In this document: positions 54,845 through 63,892 of the stretch, piece after piece | How positions within the stretch are numbered: position 1 is the first letter of the stretch | Layout: each line of letters begins with the position of its first letter | From: Candidatus Obscuribacter sp. | Lineage (GTDB): Bacteria > Cyanobacteriota > Vampirovibrionia > Obscuribacterales > Obscuribacteraceae | Direction of reading: 5' to 3' | Length of the DNA stretch: 64,000 nt | Assembly: GCA_021772095.1 (NCBI GenBank) | Contig: JADYXR010000204.1 | Location: forward strand, 62,001 to 126,000 | Notes under the pieces: generated by a model | Seen by the model: only the letters and a program-made list of their open reading frames with translations | Database searches by the model: none | Told to the model about the DNA's origin: nothing | Program-made: the position numbers and the translations under genes

Positions 54845-55534
54845 ATGACAGACAAACCGAAACGCATGAACTTCCTTGGTGCGCTTGGTGATTTCACAAT
54901 TCTGGTTCTGCTGATTGGCGGAGCTGGATTGGGGGGCTACTACATAGGTATTAATCAGCGCCTCGCTCCTATTCAATACGTCTACCCCGGCACACCAGGG
55001 GCAGTACCACTGTCACAAGTGTTTGATTCTCCTCAAGCTAACACTGTCGCGATTGATTCATCAAAAACCGTCGATTCATCGAAGCCGGCAACATCACAGC
55101 CGGCAACTCAAACGTCGCCCACAACTACCGCTATCACCAAGCCAACTACCGCACCAGCCAAACCGGCTGCATCGCAGAAGAAGCAATCGAAGTTTTGGTT
55201 GACGTCATCCGGTGTCGATAACTACAACGGTTATTCCATCACTGTTAAAGTCAACGGCGAAACCGTGGACAACTTTTTTGGTGCGGGCAAAACCATCGAT
55301 GTCACGAAGTTTGTCAAAAAAGGCGATAACTCTCTCGAGTTCGTATGCAAATATTTAGGCGATGAGTATAACAAACATAAGGGTGAAAAGAACGCCGCGC
55401 TAACCGTGCAGCTGGTCACCGGTCCGTCTATCCGTGAGGATTATCCTCAGTCATCCGTGTTGCTCTCGTGCAGACGAGACGCTACAGAAACGCAAGATTT
55501 TTCGGAGAAGAAAAACTTCACTTCGAAGGATTAG
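54845..55534 (+). CDS. Membrane-anchored protein with Thr/Pro/Ala linker and C-terminal beta domain
   Basis: This protein of about 229 residues has one membrane helix (about residues 14-36 from this start), a linker of Thr, Pro, Ala and Ser (about 75-120), and a C-terminal domain of about 100 residues beginning KFWLTSSGVDNYNGY. I do not recognise that domain. Starts at 54686, 54821 and 54866 are also possible; AGAGGA at 54824 gives slight support to the chosen one. It lies 2 bp before the next gene, which it probably shares a transcript with. Confidence 0.6.
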   Translation: MTDKPKRMNFLGALGDFTILVLLIGGAGLGGYYIGINQRLAPIQYVYPGTPGAVPLSQVFDSPQANTVAIDSSKTVDSSKPATSQPATQTSPTTTAITKPTTAPAKPAASQKKQSKFWLTSSGVDNYNGYSITVKVNGETVDNFFGAGKTIDVTKFVKKGDNSLEFVCKYLGDEYNKHKGEKNAALTVQLVTGPSIREDYPQSSVLLSCRRDATETQDFSEKKNFTSKD

Positions 55535-55536
55535 TC

Positions 55537-55964
55537 ATGAAAGCCAAGTTTTTCTTCATCGCTATTTTTGCAGCAGCCGATGCCTTCCTCGGCTCATTTG
55601 CGGTTGGCTTCAACAGTCGCCATGCGCTTATTGGTGATCCGGCTATTCCCGCGCCGATAGTCGAGAAAGCTCCGGCTCCTGGGCTGTTCCAACTGTTGTT
55701 CCTGCCAAAGAGGCAGACAAGAAAAAGGCAGCAGGCAAACCTGACCCGAAAGCACATCCAAAAGCCGATGCGAAGAATGGCAAATCAAGCCACTCCGCGA
55801 AGGATAAGGACAAAACTTCTAAAGTCGATAAATCCGGAAGTGCGAAGTCTTCGACCAAGCCGGGTCACTCGAAGGTCGACAGCAAGCCGGCGAGTAAGCA
55901 ATCGACGTCGGCTCCCAAAGCTGGAAAAACTGCTACGCCTAAGCCTGACAAAACTGGCAATTAG
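55537..55964 (+). pseudogene. Exported Lys/Ser/Pro-rich protein, interrupted by a 1-base frameshift
   Basis: From the ATG at 55537 the frame reads a signal-like segment (MKAKFFFIAIFAAADAFLGS), then EKAPAPG. It then switches to an Arg-rich frame ending at 55998. In the next frame, from about 55683, the sequence reads VPTVVPAKEADKKKAAG and continues as a Lys/Ser/Ala/Asp-rich tail of about 90 residues, ending in a stop at 55962-55964. That tail resembles low-complexity segments elsewhere in the window. One extra G in the GGG run at 55680-55682 restores APAPG-A-VPTVV. The gene is probably intact in the cell if this is a sequencing error. Confidence 0.65.
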
Positions 55965-56108
55965 CGCGCCGTTAGCCGGTTGGTCACTTGCCCATTAAGT
56001 TAATTGCCTTGGCAGCACTTCTCCGAATCTACACGTCTCGATTAGTCGACACGGTGTTAGTCCCACTTCGCCGTCTGGTTCACTTTCGTCGATTGAGCTG
56101 GCGCGGCG

Positions 56109-58256
56109 TTACTCCCACTTCACCAGTTGCGTCCATACGCCGGTTTCAGGGACGCGATAGGAATGTGATTTGGTTTCTTCTGCCACCACATTTCCATCTT
56201 TGTCTAGAATCATCATTTTGAATTCTACTTTTTGACTGGCTGGTAGCGGTACCACCAAAATGTGGTTTCGATCTTCGGAAAGCAGCATGGGTCCAGCAGC
56301 TTCCATCCATCCTTTCTTGCCGTTTCCGAGCGAAAAGACGTTGCCGGAAATGAAGACTTGTTGATCGCTGGATTTTATTGGAGCGTTCGATATAGCCAGC
56401 CTGATTGGAATTAGTTTGCCTTCTACGAACGAGATTTTATGTGCTTCGGAACTGGCACCACCAGCGGTGGAAACAGTCAGGGTGCTGCTCCCCTTTATAA
56501 CATGTGGTGCGTTAAACACAATTTTGTCGTCTGACCACGAAGACACATCGACTGCGACTGTACCGATTTTCAGCGCGCCGCGTTCCGTTCCGAAACCAGT
56601 ACCGCGGATGGTGACAGGGCCCCCGCCATTGATTACGTATGGATAAACCGAACCGACCAGCGGTGATTTACTTTTAGACTTCACGCACCACACTGCCACT
56701 GCAGATGGTTTTAACTCGATAGAATTGACGCCATCGGATGCGACATCAATCGAATCACCGTTCAGCGCGCCTCCCAGGCTGTCGGGGCAAGTACCCGCCG
56801 GCAGTGATAGTTTTACATCAGCTAAAGATACCGACGCAGCTGGATCCTTATTGATTGCGACGACAACAAGATTCTCGCCGAATCGCCGTTCGAACACGTA
56901 GCAATTTTTTGAAACATGCAGAGTCTTTTGGCGTCCATACGCGAACGCCGGATTTGATTTGCGAAGGTCAGAAAGCTCTTTGATAAGCTTGTAACACGGC
57001 GCTTCTTGATCAAACGTCGTCATCCATGCTCGTGTATAAGGGTCGACTCCACCTTTGGTGTCATCGTGCAAATATTGTTCGGTTCCATAATAAATAGATG
57101 GAGTTCCGCGCGATGTCATCAACAAGGCCAGGGCCAGATTTAAATTGTCCTTATTGTCATTGAGGCTCAAGAACCGAGGCATGTCGTGATTGTCGATGAA
57201 GGTGACAAGCCCGTTTGCATCGGTGAAGTCTTGATATTCTTTTTCTATGACTTCATCAATCAGTTTGAAATCGGTTTCTTCTTTCGAACCCAAAACTTTT
57301 CTGATTGCATTCGCGAAAGCGAAGTCAAACATCGACATGCCACCATTATTGGTGAATTTAACCGCGTCTCGATACAACGGTTCTTTCGTATCATTCAGCC
57401 ACCATTCTGCCACCACGAAGTGGGAGTTTTTATTGAATAAAGTGTTTGCTAGAGATTGCTGCCAACCCCAATTGGCGTGTTTAGCGGCGTCCAGGCGAGT
57501 GGCATCGGCACCGTGTTCGAGAAATTTCTCCGCAGAAGATCTGAGATATCGATCTACGAATTCGTTTTCCTGATTGAAATCACCCAGGTACGCGAGCACT
57601 CCGTATTGCAGCTGATACCTATCGTTGTAGTCTGTTATTGATTGTTGGTGGTTGAAGTATTTGCTTCGATCGTTTTCGGTGTCACCTTTGAAGTGACCGT
57701 CATCCCAAAACGCACCAAACTCACCATGGTTGTATTCGCTGGTGTGGTTTAACGGAATGTCGACCATGACTTTGATGCCGCGTTTGTGCGCTTCTTCGAT
57801 TAGCGCGTCGAAAGGCTTCCATGATTTGTCGGCATCGCCAAAGTGTTCGTCGATCTTTTTGAAATCGCGACCATGATACCCGTGATACGGTGCCTGAACT
57901 TTTCCGCTGCCATCTTGAATCACCTTATCGATGCAATCAATCACGGGCGAAATCCAGATCGCTGTGGCGCCTAAACCCTGGATGTAGTCCAACTTCTGGC
58001 GCACACCATCGAGGTCTCCGCCCCAGTACACGCCCCAGTTCGTTCTGGTCGGATCGAAAAGGCCTTTGCTGATTTCGGGATCGTCATTCTTGGTGTCACC
58101 GTTGCAAAAACGGTCCGTGAAAACCTGATAGACGACTTCATTCTTGAAATCGGTTGCCATCGCAGGTGGTGCCAACAGCAGCGTGGCGGCCATCAGACAA
58201 GCTACTTTCACGCTTCGCGTTGTTTCTGCAAAACAGCTCTTCTTGTTCCGTTTCAT
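56109..58256 (-). CDS. Secreted GH13 alpha-amylase with CGTase-like five-domain layout
   Basis: This 715-residue protein has a signal peptide (cleavage near AMA-T), a GH13 barrel, a C domain, an IPT/TIG domain (about 520-605, VYPYVINGGGPVTIRGTGFG) and a CBM20-like starch-binding end. Conserved regions are intact: DIPLNH, TRLDAAKH (nucleophile Asp), VAEWW (acid/base Glu), FIDNHDMPRF. Length and domains match cyclodextrin glucanotransferases. However, the central aromatic of CGTases (Tyr/Phe195 by that numbering, in LYDLAD) aligns with Ala in VLAYLGD, which favours hydrolysis over cyclisation. GAGGA lies 5 nt before the ATG. It degrades extracellular starch or glycogen. Confidence 0.9.
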   Translation of the reverse strand: MKRNKKSCFAETTRSVKVACLMAATLLLAPPAMATDFKNEVVYQVFTDRFCNGDTKNDDPEISKGLFDPTRTNWGVYWGGDLDGVRQKLDYIQGLGATAIWISPVIDCIDKVIQDGSGKVQAPYHGYHGRDFKKIDEHFGDADKSWKPFDALIEEAHKRGIKVMVDIPLNHTSEYNHGEFGAFWDDGHFKGDTENDRSKYFNHQQSITDYNDRYQLQYGVLAYLGDFNQENEFVDRYLRSSAEKFLEHGADATRLDAAKHANWGWQQSLANTLFNKNSHFVVAEWWLNDTKEPLYRDAVKFTNNGGMSMFDFAFANAIRKVLGSKEETDFKLIDEVIEKEYQDFTDANGLVTFIDNHDMPRFLSLNDNKDNLNLALALLMTSRGTPSIYYGTEQYLHDDTKGGVDPYTRAWMTTFDQEAPCYKLIKELSDLRKSNPAFAYGRQKTLHVSKNCYVFERRFGENLVVVAINKDPAASVSLADVKLSLPAGTCPDSLGGALNGDSIDVASDGVNSIELKPSAVAVWCVKSKSKSPLVGSVYPYVINGGGPVTIRGTGFGTERGALKIGTVAVDVSSWSDDKIVFNAPHVIKGSSTLTVSTAGGASSEAHKISFVEGKLIPIRLAISNAPIKSSDQQVFISGNVFSLGNGKKGWMEAAGPMLLSEDRNHILVVPLPASQKVEFKMMILDKDGNVVAEETKSHSYRVPETGVWTQLVKWE

Positions 58257-58366
58257 GTGTTCCTCAGGTTTCTAATGACTAGGATCACGGCACTAGAGCG
58301 ATCCAAGTAATCGGGCGTCACGAGAGCGAGCTCTCTTATGCACAATCTCTATCTGATCTTTCGCGC

Positions 58367-58681
58367 TTATACTTTCTGATGTTTCATTCCAACAAAACTC
58401 GGTCCGACGCGGCATTGTTTGACGTCGATGTTTTCCCAGACTTTGCCGACGACGTAAGGCTCGTTTTCAAGCCATTTGTCCAATTGCGCGCGTGATTCGA
58501 AGTCACAAATCATTGCTGAGCCGATCATTTTTTCCGAATCGTCAAGTATCGCTGCGCCGTAAAGCATAGTTCCGGCATCGCGCATTTTGTCGCCCAATGC
58601 CAGATGTCCATCCCGCGCAGCCATGCGCCGCTCCAATGCTTTTTCGTCTTTACCGTCGTATGCGACCACGAGAAATTGCAT
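58367..58681 (-). CDS. YciI-like protein
   Basis: This 104-residue protein of the YciI/YCII fold begins MQFLVVAYDGKD and has the AARDGHLALG and conserved SAMICDFESR segments. The family is related to muconolactone-isomerase-type ferredoxin-like folds; its biochemical role is mostly unknown. GGAGG lies 7 nt before the ATG, a strong start. Monocistronic. Confidence 0.8.
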   Translation of the reverse strand: MQFLVVAYDGKDEKALERRMAARDGHLALGDKMRDAGTMLYGAAILDDSEKMIGSAMICDFESRAQLDKWLENEPYVVGKVWENIDVKQCRVGPSFVGMKHQKV

Positions 58682-58770
58682 GTCAAAACCTCCACTCGTC
58701 AGGGCTCATGACAAGAGCCGCTGAGCATTACCAGGAACTACAACAGCGATTATCGTACCGCAAAGCTGCA

Positions 58771-59541
58771 CTAATGGATCGAACGATTGCTGGCAGATCT
58801 TGTTCTTTGTACTTCTTGATGCGCTCCCATCTTTCGTTGTTTGCACGGTACAAAACGAAAATTGCAGATGTTTAAATTCGCGGATTTTTGGTTCAGAATT
58901 TTGAGTTGCGCGACATAGTCCTGCGGATATCTGTATCGCGATTCAGGAGTTTCTAAACCAAGGCTCGTCGCGACCGAACGAGCAAAGGCGACGCAGTCAC
59001 TAGACCCGACTTTAAACTGGTCCGACTTCCAGTTTTTACATTTTGCTTTCGAGAGTTCAAAAGTTTTGCTATCGACAACGACGATTACTGCATTCAAATT
59101 TCGTTTGTTACCGTCGGCTGCTTTATCAACTAATGCGCCTGGCACAACGCGCCAGAGAGAAGGAATCTGATCGCTGGCACTCATCGGAACAAATCCAAGC
59201 GACTCAACATGTTCAAGATCGAGTGGAAGTGAATCGCTCCAGGCGACATATGCGTGACCCGGGAAGCCGTGCCTGTTTGCGGCGAGCGCAGCGCAGATGG
59301 CTACGTAATGAGGGCGCTCGGTTTTGTCATTTCGCGCATCTACAATTAATGGAGATGAGTGCGGAAAACGGTACACCACGCCCCATATCAGCAGATATGC
59401 CGACAGGGAAATGGCAGCCGACATGAGGATAGTTGCAAGCGTAGTAGGAACAATCAGCCAACGATGTTTTTTTCGTAGGTCGTTAAGAAGTGACCAGGCG
59501 GTTGACAACGGCGAATCGTTTTTTGAAGCGTTGGATTTCAT
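58771..59541 (-). CDS. Membrane-anchored protein with possible permuted papain-like active site
   Basis: This 256-residue protein has one membrane helix (about residues 33-58) and an extracytoplasmic domain. FPGHAYVAWSDS near residue 105 supplies a His, and GSSDCVAFARSVA near residue 190 supplies a Cys at the start of a helix. His before Cys is the order in circularly permuted NlpC/P60-type (papain-fold) enzymes such as LRAT and DUF4105 proteins. Peptidoglycan or lipid hydrolysis is possible. The family is not assigned with confidence. The C-terminal 40 residues are basic. Confidence 0.55.
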   Translation of the reverse strand: MKSNASKNDSPLSTAWSLLNDLRKKHRWLIVPTTLATILMSAAISLSAYLLIWGVVYRFPHSSPLIVDARNDKTERPHYVAICAALAANRHGFPGHAYVAWSDSLPLDLEHVESLGFVPMSASDQIPSLWRVVPGALVDKAADGNKRNLNAVIVVVDSKTFELSKAKCKNWKSDQFKVGSSDCVAFARSVATSLGLETPESRYRYPQDYVAQLKILNQKSANLNICNFRFVPCKQRKMGAHQEVQRTRSASNRSIH

Positions 59542-59731
59542 GCGGTTCTGCGGTAACTCAATGGCGATGATTTTCTAACTGCTATCACCATATCAATCCG
59601 TAATTCTTCGGGTACCCGCCGTCCATCTGTTCTGCAACTGTTGCTTAGTGAGTTTGGCCCTGTGACGTAATTGGAATAAGATGGCAACAGAGCCGATCAA
59701 ATGTTCAGGCTGTTAAGGCAAAACGACAAAC

Positions 59732-60886
59732 ATGGATGCAGAGGAAACGAATAATGGGAGTGATGCGCCAGAGGATTTAAATCTCTCGAATACTGTGCCG
59801 CTCGATCCGTTATTTGATGCTGCTAGTGCCGAGCTGGAGCAAAGCACCAATCAGATAGATTCCGATCGGTCGCCGAACAGTTTAGACGTCGCGTGGTCTG
59901 CTGGAATGCTGGAAGTCGGATCCTTAGATAATTCCGGAATACTGCAAGCGGACGTGTCCGTTTTCCTCGAGAATGACGAGGGTGGCGAGAACGACGAGAG
60001 TGGCGACACTTCAGAGGGGAATGAGATTGCCGTTGGCCGAGAGCCTGTTTCAAAATCCCCATTGGCGAGGACCGAAATTGTTGACTCAGCAATTAAACGT
60101 GCGACGCGAGATGGTCAAGATTTGATCTTGGAAGCACCATCTGCGGTGCCTATGGGCGATGGCGATCTGTATTCACTCAGCGCTCAAGACAAAGCGATAG
60201 CCTCAGGTGTTCATCCTCCAGCGAACCTTGCCTTTGAGCCGACTCACATCTTTGTCGAGAACGATAATCTGTTGGATCATGCAAGCAAAATTTCCCCGCA
60301 GACGAACCAAATTTCCGCTGCCAGTCACGTCTTCAGCGCGACACAGAATACATTTGGTCAAACAAGTATCTTGGAAGAGCAAACCGACAATGACATAATT
60401 TCAGTTATTACAAACCAGGCAGACGACGCTAAGCATCAGAGTCTTGCCGATATTCTACCGCAGCAAATTGCTCCTGACACTATTCTAGACGATGCTAAAA
60501 AGGGCGTGATGGTATGGACGATTATCTTACTAACAGTCGGTCTTATTACGATTTTGGCACTCAAAACCAGTCGTGTTCCTGATAACAGTGCGAGCAATGG
60601 CACTGCGACTCAGCCGCCCACGACCGTCCAGCTCAGAACACTTAAATGGAGCGACGCTCCCACAAGAGAACCCGCTTCTTCAGTTCCAGTGGATATTCTA
60701 AGCCGACCGGCACCCGCAGTGGCTCCGACTGGCGGGCTGCATGCACCAGGCGCTGCTGATACCACCGACCAAACGGAGACTCAGATCAGAAGGCATCGAC
60801 GACCGAAGCTGCCTCTGATTGACAGTGCGCAAGAACTAGCGCCTGGCGAAAACACTAACCAATCGACAGACATAGACTTTGACTGA
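59732..60886 (+). CDS. Acidic single-pass membrane protein of unknown function
   Basis: This is a 384-residue protein with an N-terminal acidic, Ser/Asn-rich domain of about 255 residues, one membrane helix (about 260-280, VMVWTIILLTVGLITILAL), and a Pro/Thr/Ala-rich C-terminal part with a basic RRHRRPK patch. There is no signal peptide, so the large acidic part is probably cytoplasmic. I do not recognise the family. Confidence 0.55.
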   Translation: MDAEETNNGSDAPEDLNLSNTVPLDPLFDAASAELEQSTNQIDSDRSPNSLDVAWSAGMLEVGSLDNSGILQADVSVFLENDEGGENDESGDTSEGNEIAVGREPVSKSPLARTEIVDSAIKRATRDGQDLILEAPSAVPMGDGDLYSLSAQDKAIASGVHPPANLAFEPTHIFVENDNLLDHASKISPQTNQISAASHVFSATQNTFGQTSILEEQTDNDIISVITNQADDAKHQSLADILPQQIAPDTILDDAKKGVMVWTIILLTVGLITILALKTSRVPDNSASNGTATQPPTTVQLRTLKWSDAPTREPASSVPVDILSRPAPAVAPTGGLHAPGAADTTDQTETQIRRHRRPKLPLIDSAQELAPGENTNQSTDIDFD

Positions 60887-61083
60887 GTTTGCACACTAAG
60901 ATTCGGCTTTGAATCGAAACTTGCATCGGCAGGTTTCATGAATTCGTTCCAATCGCTTGAAACATGAGCATTTCCTTCAATTGCATCGGAGGGGTTGCCT
61001 GTTTGTGTGTTATGACTAGATACATCTTTTATATATGCAATTGCGCCCTCGACAAAGGCTGGCGCGTCGGATAGTCTGGCAGC

Positions 61084-62982
61084 ATGGATTTAGCAGGAAC
61101 ATTGCCGCCTCAACTTAGCGCCGAACTCGTGGATGTGCTCGAAAAGCATTGGGGCATTCGCAGTTTGCGTCAGCTGCAGCAGCCCGCGATTGCGGCGGTG
61201 CTGGCTCGGCGTGATTCTCTCGTCGTGCTTCCGACTGGCGGTGGCAAGTCATTGTGTTACCAGGCACCAGCTCTGTTGAGCAGAGGTGTTACTGTCGTGG
61301 TATCGCCTTTGATATCACTCATGAAAGATCAAGTTGACGGCTTGCGCAGTTCCGGCGTTAACGCGGTGAGACTGGACAGTTCCCTTTCACTGGAAGAAAG
61401 ACAGTTTGCCGATCGAGAACTTCGTGCAGGTAGAGTCAAATTGCTTTTTGTCTCTCCCGAACGCCTGATGCAGAGCGATTTTACGATGCTGCTTCAGGAT
61501 ATTGGTTTAAACGCAATCGCGATTGACGAAGCTCACTGTATCAGTCAATGGGGGCATGATTTCCGCCCTGAGTATCGTCAGCTCAAACGTTTGCGCGATA
61601 TGTTTCCCGGTGCATCGCTTCACGCGTACACCGCGACTGCGACAGAACGCGTTCGCAAAGACATTCTCGAGCAGCTCGATCTTATCAATCCTGAAGTTCT
61701 GATTGGAAACTTTGACAGACCGAATTTGACTTATCGAGTGGTTCCGCGCAGAGGCGATCAGATCAATCAAGTGCTTGACGTTTTGTCGCGACATAAAAGC
61801 GAAGGCGGGATCATTTATTGCATCAGCCGCAATGACGTCAACACGCTTGCCGGGCAGCTCAACAAAGCCGGCGTCAAAGCGATGGCATATCATGCCGGAC
61901 TGTCTGCCATCGAGCGCAGCAAAACCCAAGATGCATTTCTTGAAGAATCATGCGACGTTGTCGTCGCCACCGTCGCATTCGGAATGGGCATCGACCGCAG
62001 CAACGTGCGATTTGTTTTGCACACAGGCATGCCGAAATCGTTGGAACACTATCAACAAGAAACGGGACGCGCTGGACGAGACGGTCTCGGTGCAGAATGC
62101 GTTTTGCTTTCATCCGGCCAGGACTTTTTCACATGGAAAGGTCTGATGGAAAAAGCTGCTCGTGAGTCGCAATCAGAGAGCAGTCACCTCGACAGTTCGC
62201 TCGGTCACTTGAACGATATGTGGCGCTATTGCCGCAGTTCTGTTTGCCGTCACCGCTCGCTGGTGAATTACTTCGGACAAGAATACCTCGAAGAAAAATG
62301 CGACGCTTGCGATCATTGTCTCGGTGAGACAGTTATGGTGCCTGATGCCGATGTGATCGCGCAGAAGATTGTATCCTGCGTCGCCAGAGTGCGAGGATCT
62401 TACGGAATCGGTTATCTCGTTTCGATTCTTCGCGGCGAAAAAATTGCGAAAATCAAAGAGCGCGGACACGATCAGATCAGCACGTTTGGTTTGCTGAAAC
62501 AGCATGATGCCTTCGATATCCGTGATTGGATGTATCAGTTGATCGGTCATGGCGCTTTATCGCAAATTGAAATTGAAACATCTTTCGGTAAAGGAATGCC
62601 CGTTGTTCGATTGAACAAAGAATCAATGGTTGTTTTGCGCGGCGAAAAAAGCTACCGACTGCTGCAACCTCTGAAGGCGAAGAAAGGTGGCAAAGGTGCT
62701 GTGGCTGCCCATCGCAAAGACGAAGATGGCTGGGAAGGCGTTGATCGCGATCTGTTTGAAGAACTTCGATCGCTTCGCAAAACTATTGCAGATGAAATTG
62801 GCATGCCACCATATATAGTGTTCCACGACGCGACGCTGCGTGAATTCGCCAGAAGCCGTCCGTCCAGCCTCGAAGCAATGAGGCAAGTTCCGGGCGTCGG
62901 TGATGCGAAGCTCCGCAACTTCGGCGCAAAATTCTTGGCGCATATTTCAACATCGACGAAATCCGGCGCTACCGTAAGTTGA
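61084..62982 (+). CDS. recQ: ATP-dependent DNA helicase RecQ
   Basis: This 632-residue 3'-5' helicase acts in recombination and fork repair. All parts are present: motif I PTGGGKS (about residues 51-57), DEAHCISQWGHDFRPEY (motif II plus aromatic-rich loop), GMGIDRSNVRFVLH and QETGRAGRDG (motifs V and VI). The zinc site follows (CRHRSLVNYFGQ...CDACDHC). After it come a winged helix and a C-terminal HRDC domain (about 555-620, LRKTIADEIGMPPYIVF). Length is normal. The ribosome site is weak. The flanking genes are not functionally related. Confidence 0.95.
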   Translation: MDLAGTLPPQLSAELVDVLEKHWGIRSLRQLQQPAIAAVLARRDSLVVLPTGGGKSLCYQAPALLSRGVTVVVSPLISLMKDQVDGLRSSGVNAVRLDSSLSLEERQFADRELRAGRVKLLFVSPERLMQSDFTMLLQDIGLNAIAIDEAHCISQWGHDFRPEYRQLKRLRDMFPGASLHAYTATATERVRKDILEQLDLINPEVLIGNFDRPNLTYRVVPRRGDQINQVLDVLSRHKSEGGIIYCISRNDVNTLAGQLNKAGVKAMAYHAGLSAIERSKTQDAFLEESCDVVVATVAFGMGIDRSNVRFVLHTGMPKSLEHYQQETGRAGRDGLGAECVLLSSGQDFFTWKGLMEKAARESQSESSHLDSSLGHLNDMWRYCRSSVCRHRSLVNYFGQEYLEEKCDACDHCLGETVMVPDADVIAQKIVSCVARVRGSYGIGYLVSILRGEKIAKIKERGHDQISTFGLLKQHDAFDIRDWMYQLIGHGALSQIEIETSFGKGMPVVRLNKESMVVLRGEKSYRLLQPLKAKKGGKGAVAAHRKDEDGWEGVDRDLFEELRSLRKTIADEIGMPPYIVFHDATLREFARSRPSSLEAMRQVPGVGDAKLRNFGAKFLAHISTSTKSGATVS

Positions 62983-63138
62983 GTCGGCTGAATTTGTCGT
63001 CGTCACTGTAACTTGAGTCGTTTGTCCGTGTCGTTCGCGGCTGCCCGTAAGCGACAGGGCAGGGTAGACATCTATTCCTGGGCACCGTAACTGATGATTT
63101 TAGGAATCGATTAGTAGCTGAGGCTGAGGCGATTTCGC

Positions 63139-63603
63139 TTAGGGTTTGTTTGCGCCGCTAATTTGAAACGTGTTGTACTTCTTCACTAGACTGGGAATTT
63201 GATTGTTCATCACTGACGTTTTACCGCTGGTAGACAACTTGACCCGAAGTTCCATGAGCTCAGGTGAAGTGTATTTCGAATTAACATATTCACTGATGGT
63301 CATCCTCTTACTGAAATCCGGGCGTAGCTGACATGCCCTGCGGTGAGCATTCGCGCCTGCGTTCGAGACCAGTGAATTAGGGCTGTTCTGCGATATTTGG
63401 TCACAACAACTGGAAGAATTGCTTCCCAGCGACAGAGATGATCCCGTATTAGTGTCACAGAGTGTGGTTACTTGCGTGACCGGAAGAGATTTAGATTTGA
63501 CTTGTTCTTGGGCGAAAGCTGGTTCAGCAAGCACACCGGCGGTGAAAGTCAGACATAGTAAAAGGACAGACAATTTTTCGCGCTTATTAGTTTCCCAAGA
63601 CAT
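63139..63603 (-). CDS. Small secreted protein of unknown function
   Basis: This 154-residue protein has a signal peptide (residues about 10-31, cleavage near AFA-Q), a Ser/Cys-rich middle (SSSCCDQ) and a Lys/Thr-rich C terminus. The start at 63603 is chosen because GGAGG lies about 8 nt upstream, not the ATG at 63660. I do not recognise the family. Confidence 0.6.
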   Translation of the reverse strand: MSWETNKREKLSVLLLCLTFTAGVLAEPAFAQEQVKSKSLPVTQVTTLCDTNTGSSLSLGSNSSSCCDQISQNSPNSLVSNAGANAHRRACQLRPDFSKRMTISEYVNSKYTSPELMELRVKLSTSGKTSVMNNQIPSLVKKYNTFQISGANKP

Positions 63604-63892
63604 GGTATCGCCTCCCGGCACTGGACTGGCAAAACGTTCTCTAGCTTTATTACTCCGCAAGCGGTCAGAAATGTCGGCACAACGGTTGTCGCCTGCTCAC
63701 TTACTCGGTCGGTTTTAGTAATCGCACACGGATGCGGCTGCTTCCGCGAAGATCTGAATTCTAGATCTATCATGCCAGCGAAGTGTGGCTATTGTGTACC
63801 CTGGCCATTGGACGGTTTAATAGTTCATAAAAACAGCTCAAGCGGAAGCGCCAAGTTCGGGACGCGGACTCTGTTAGCGGGCTGGGCTGTAG

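Noticed and set aside
58307-58340. Hairpin GAGAG-CGAG-CTCTC after the YciI/amylase gap
   Set aside because: The stem is only five base pairs with no U-tract, so it is not convincing as a terminator.
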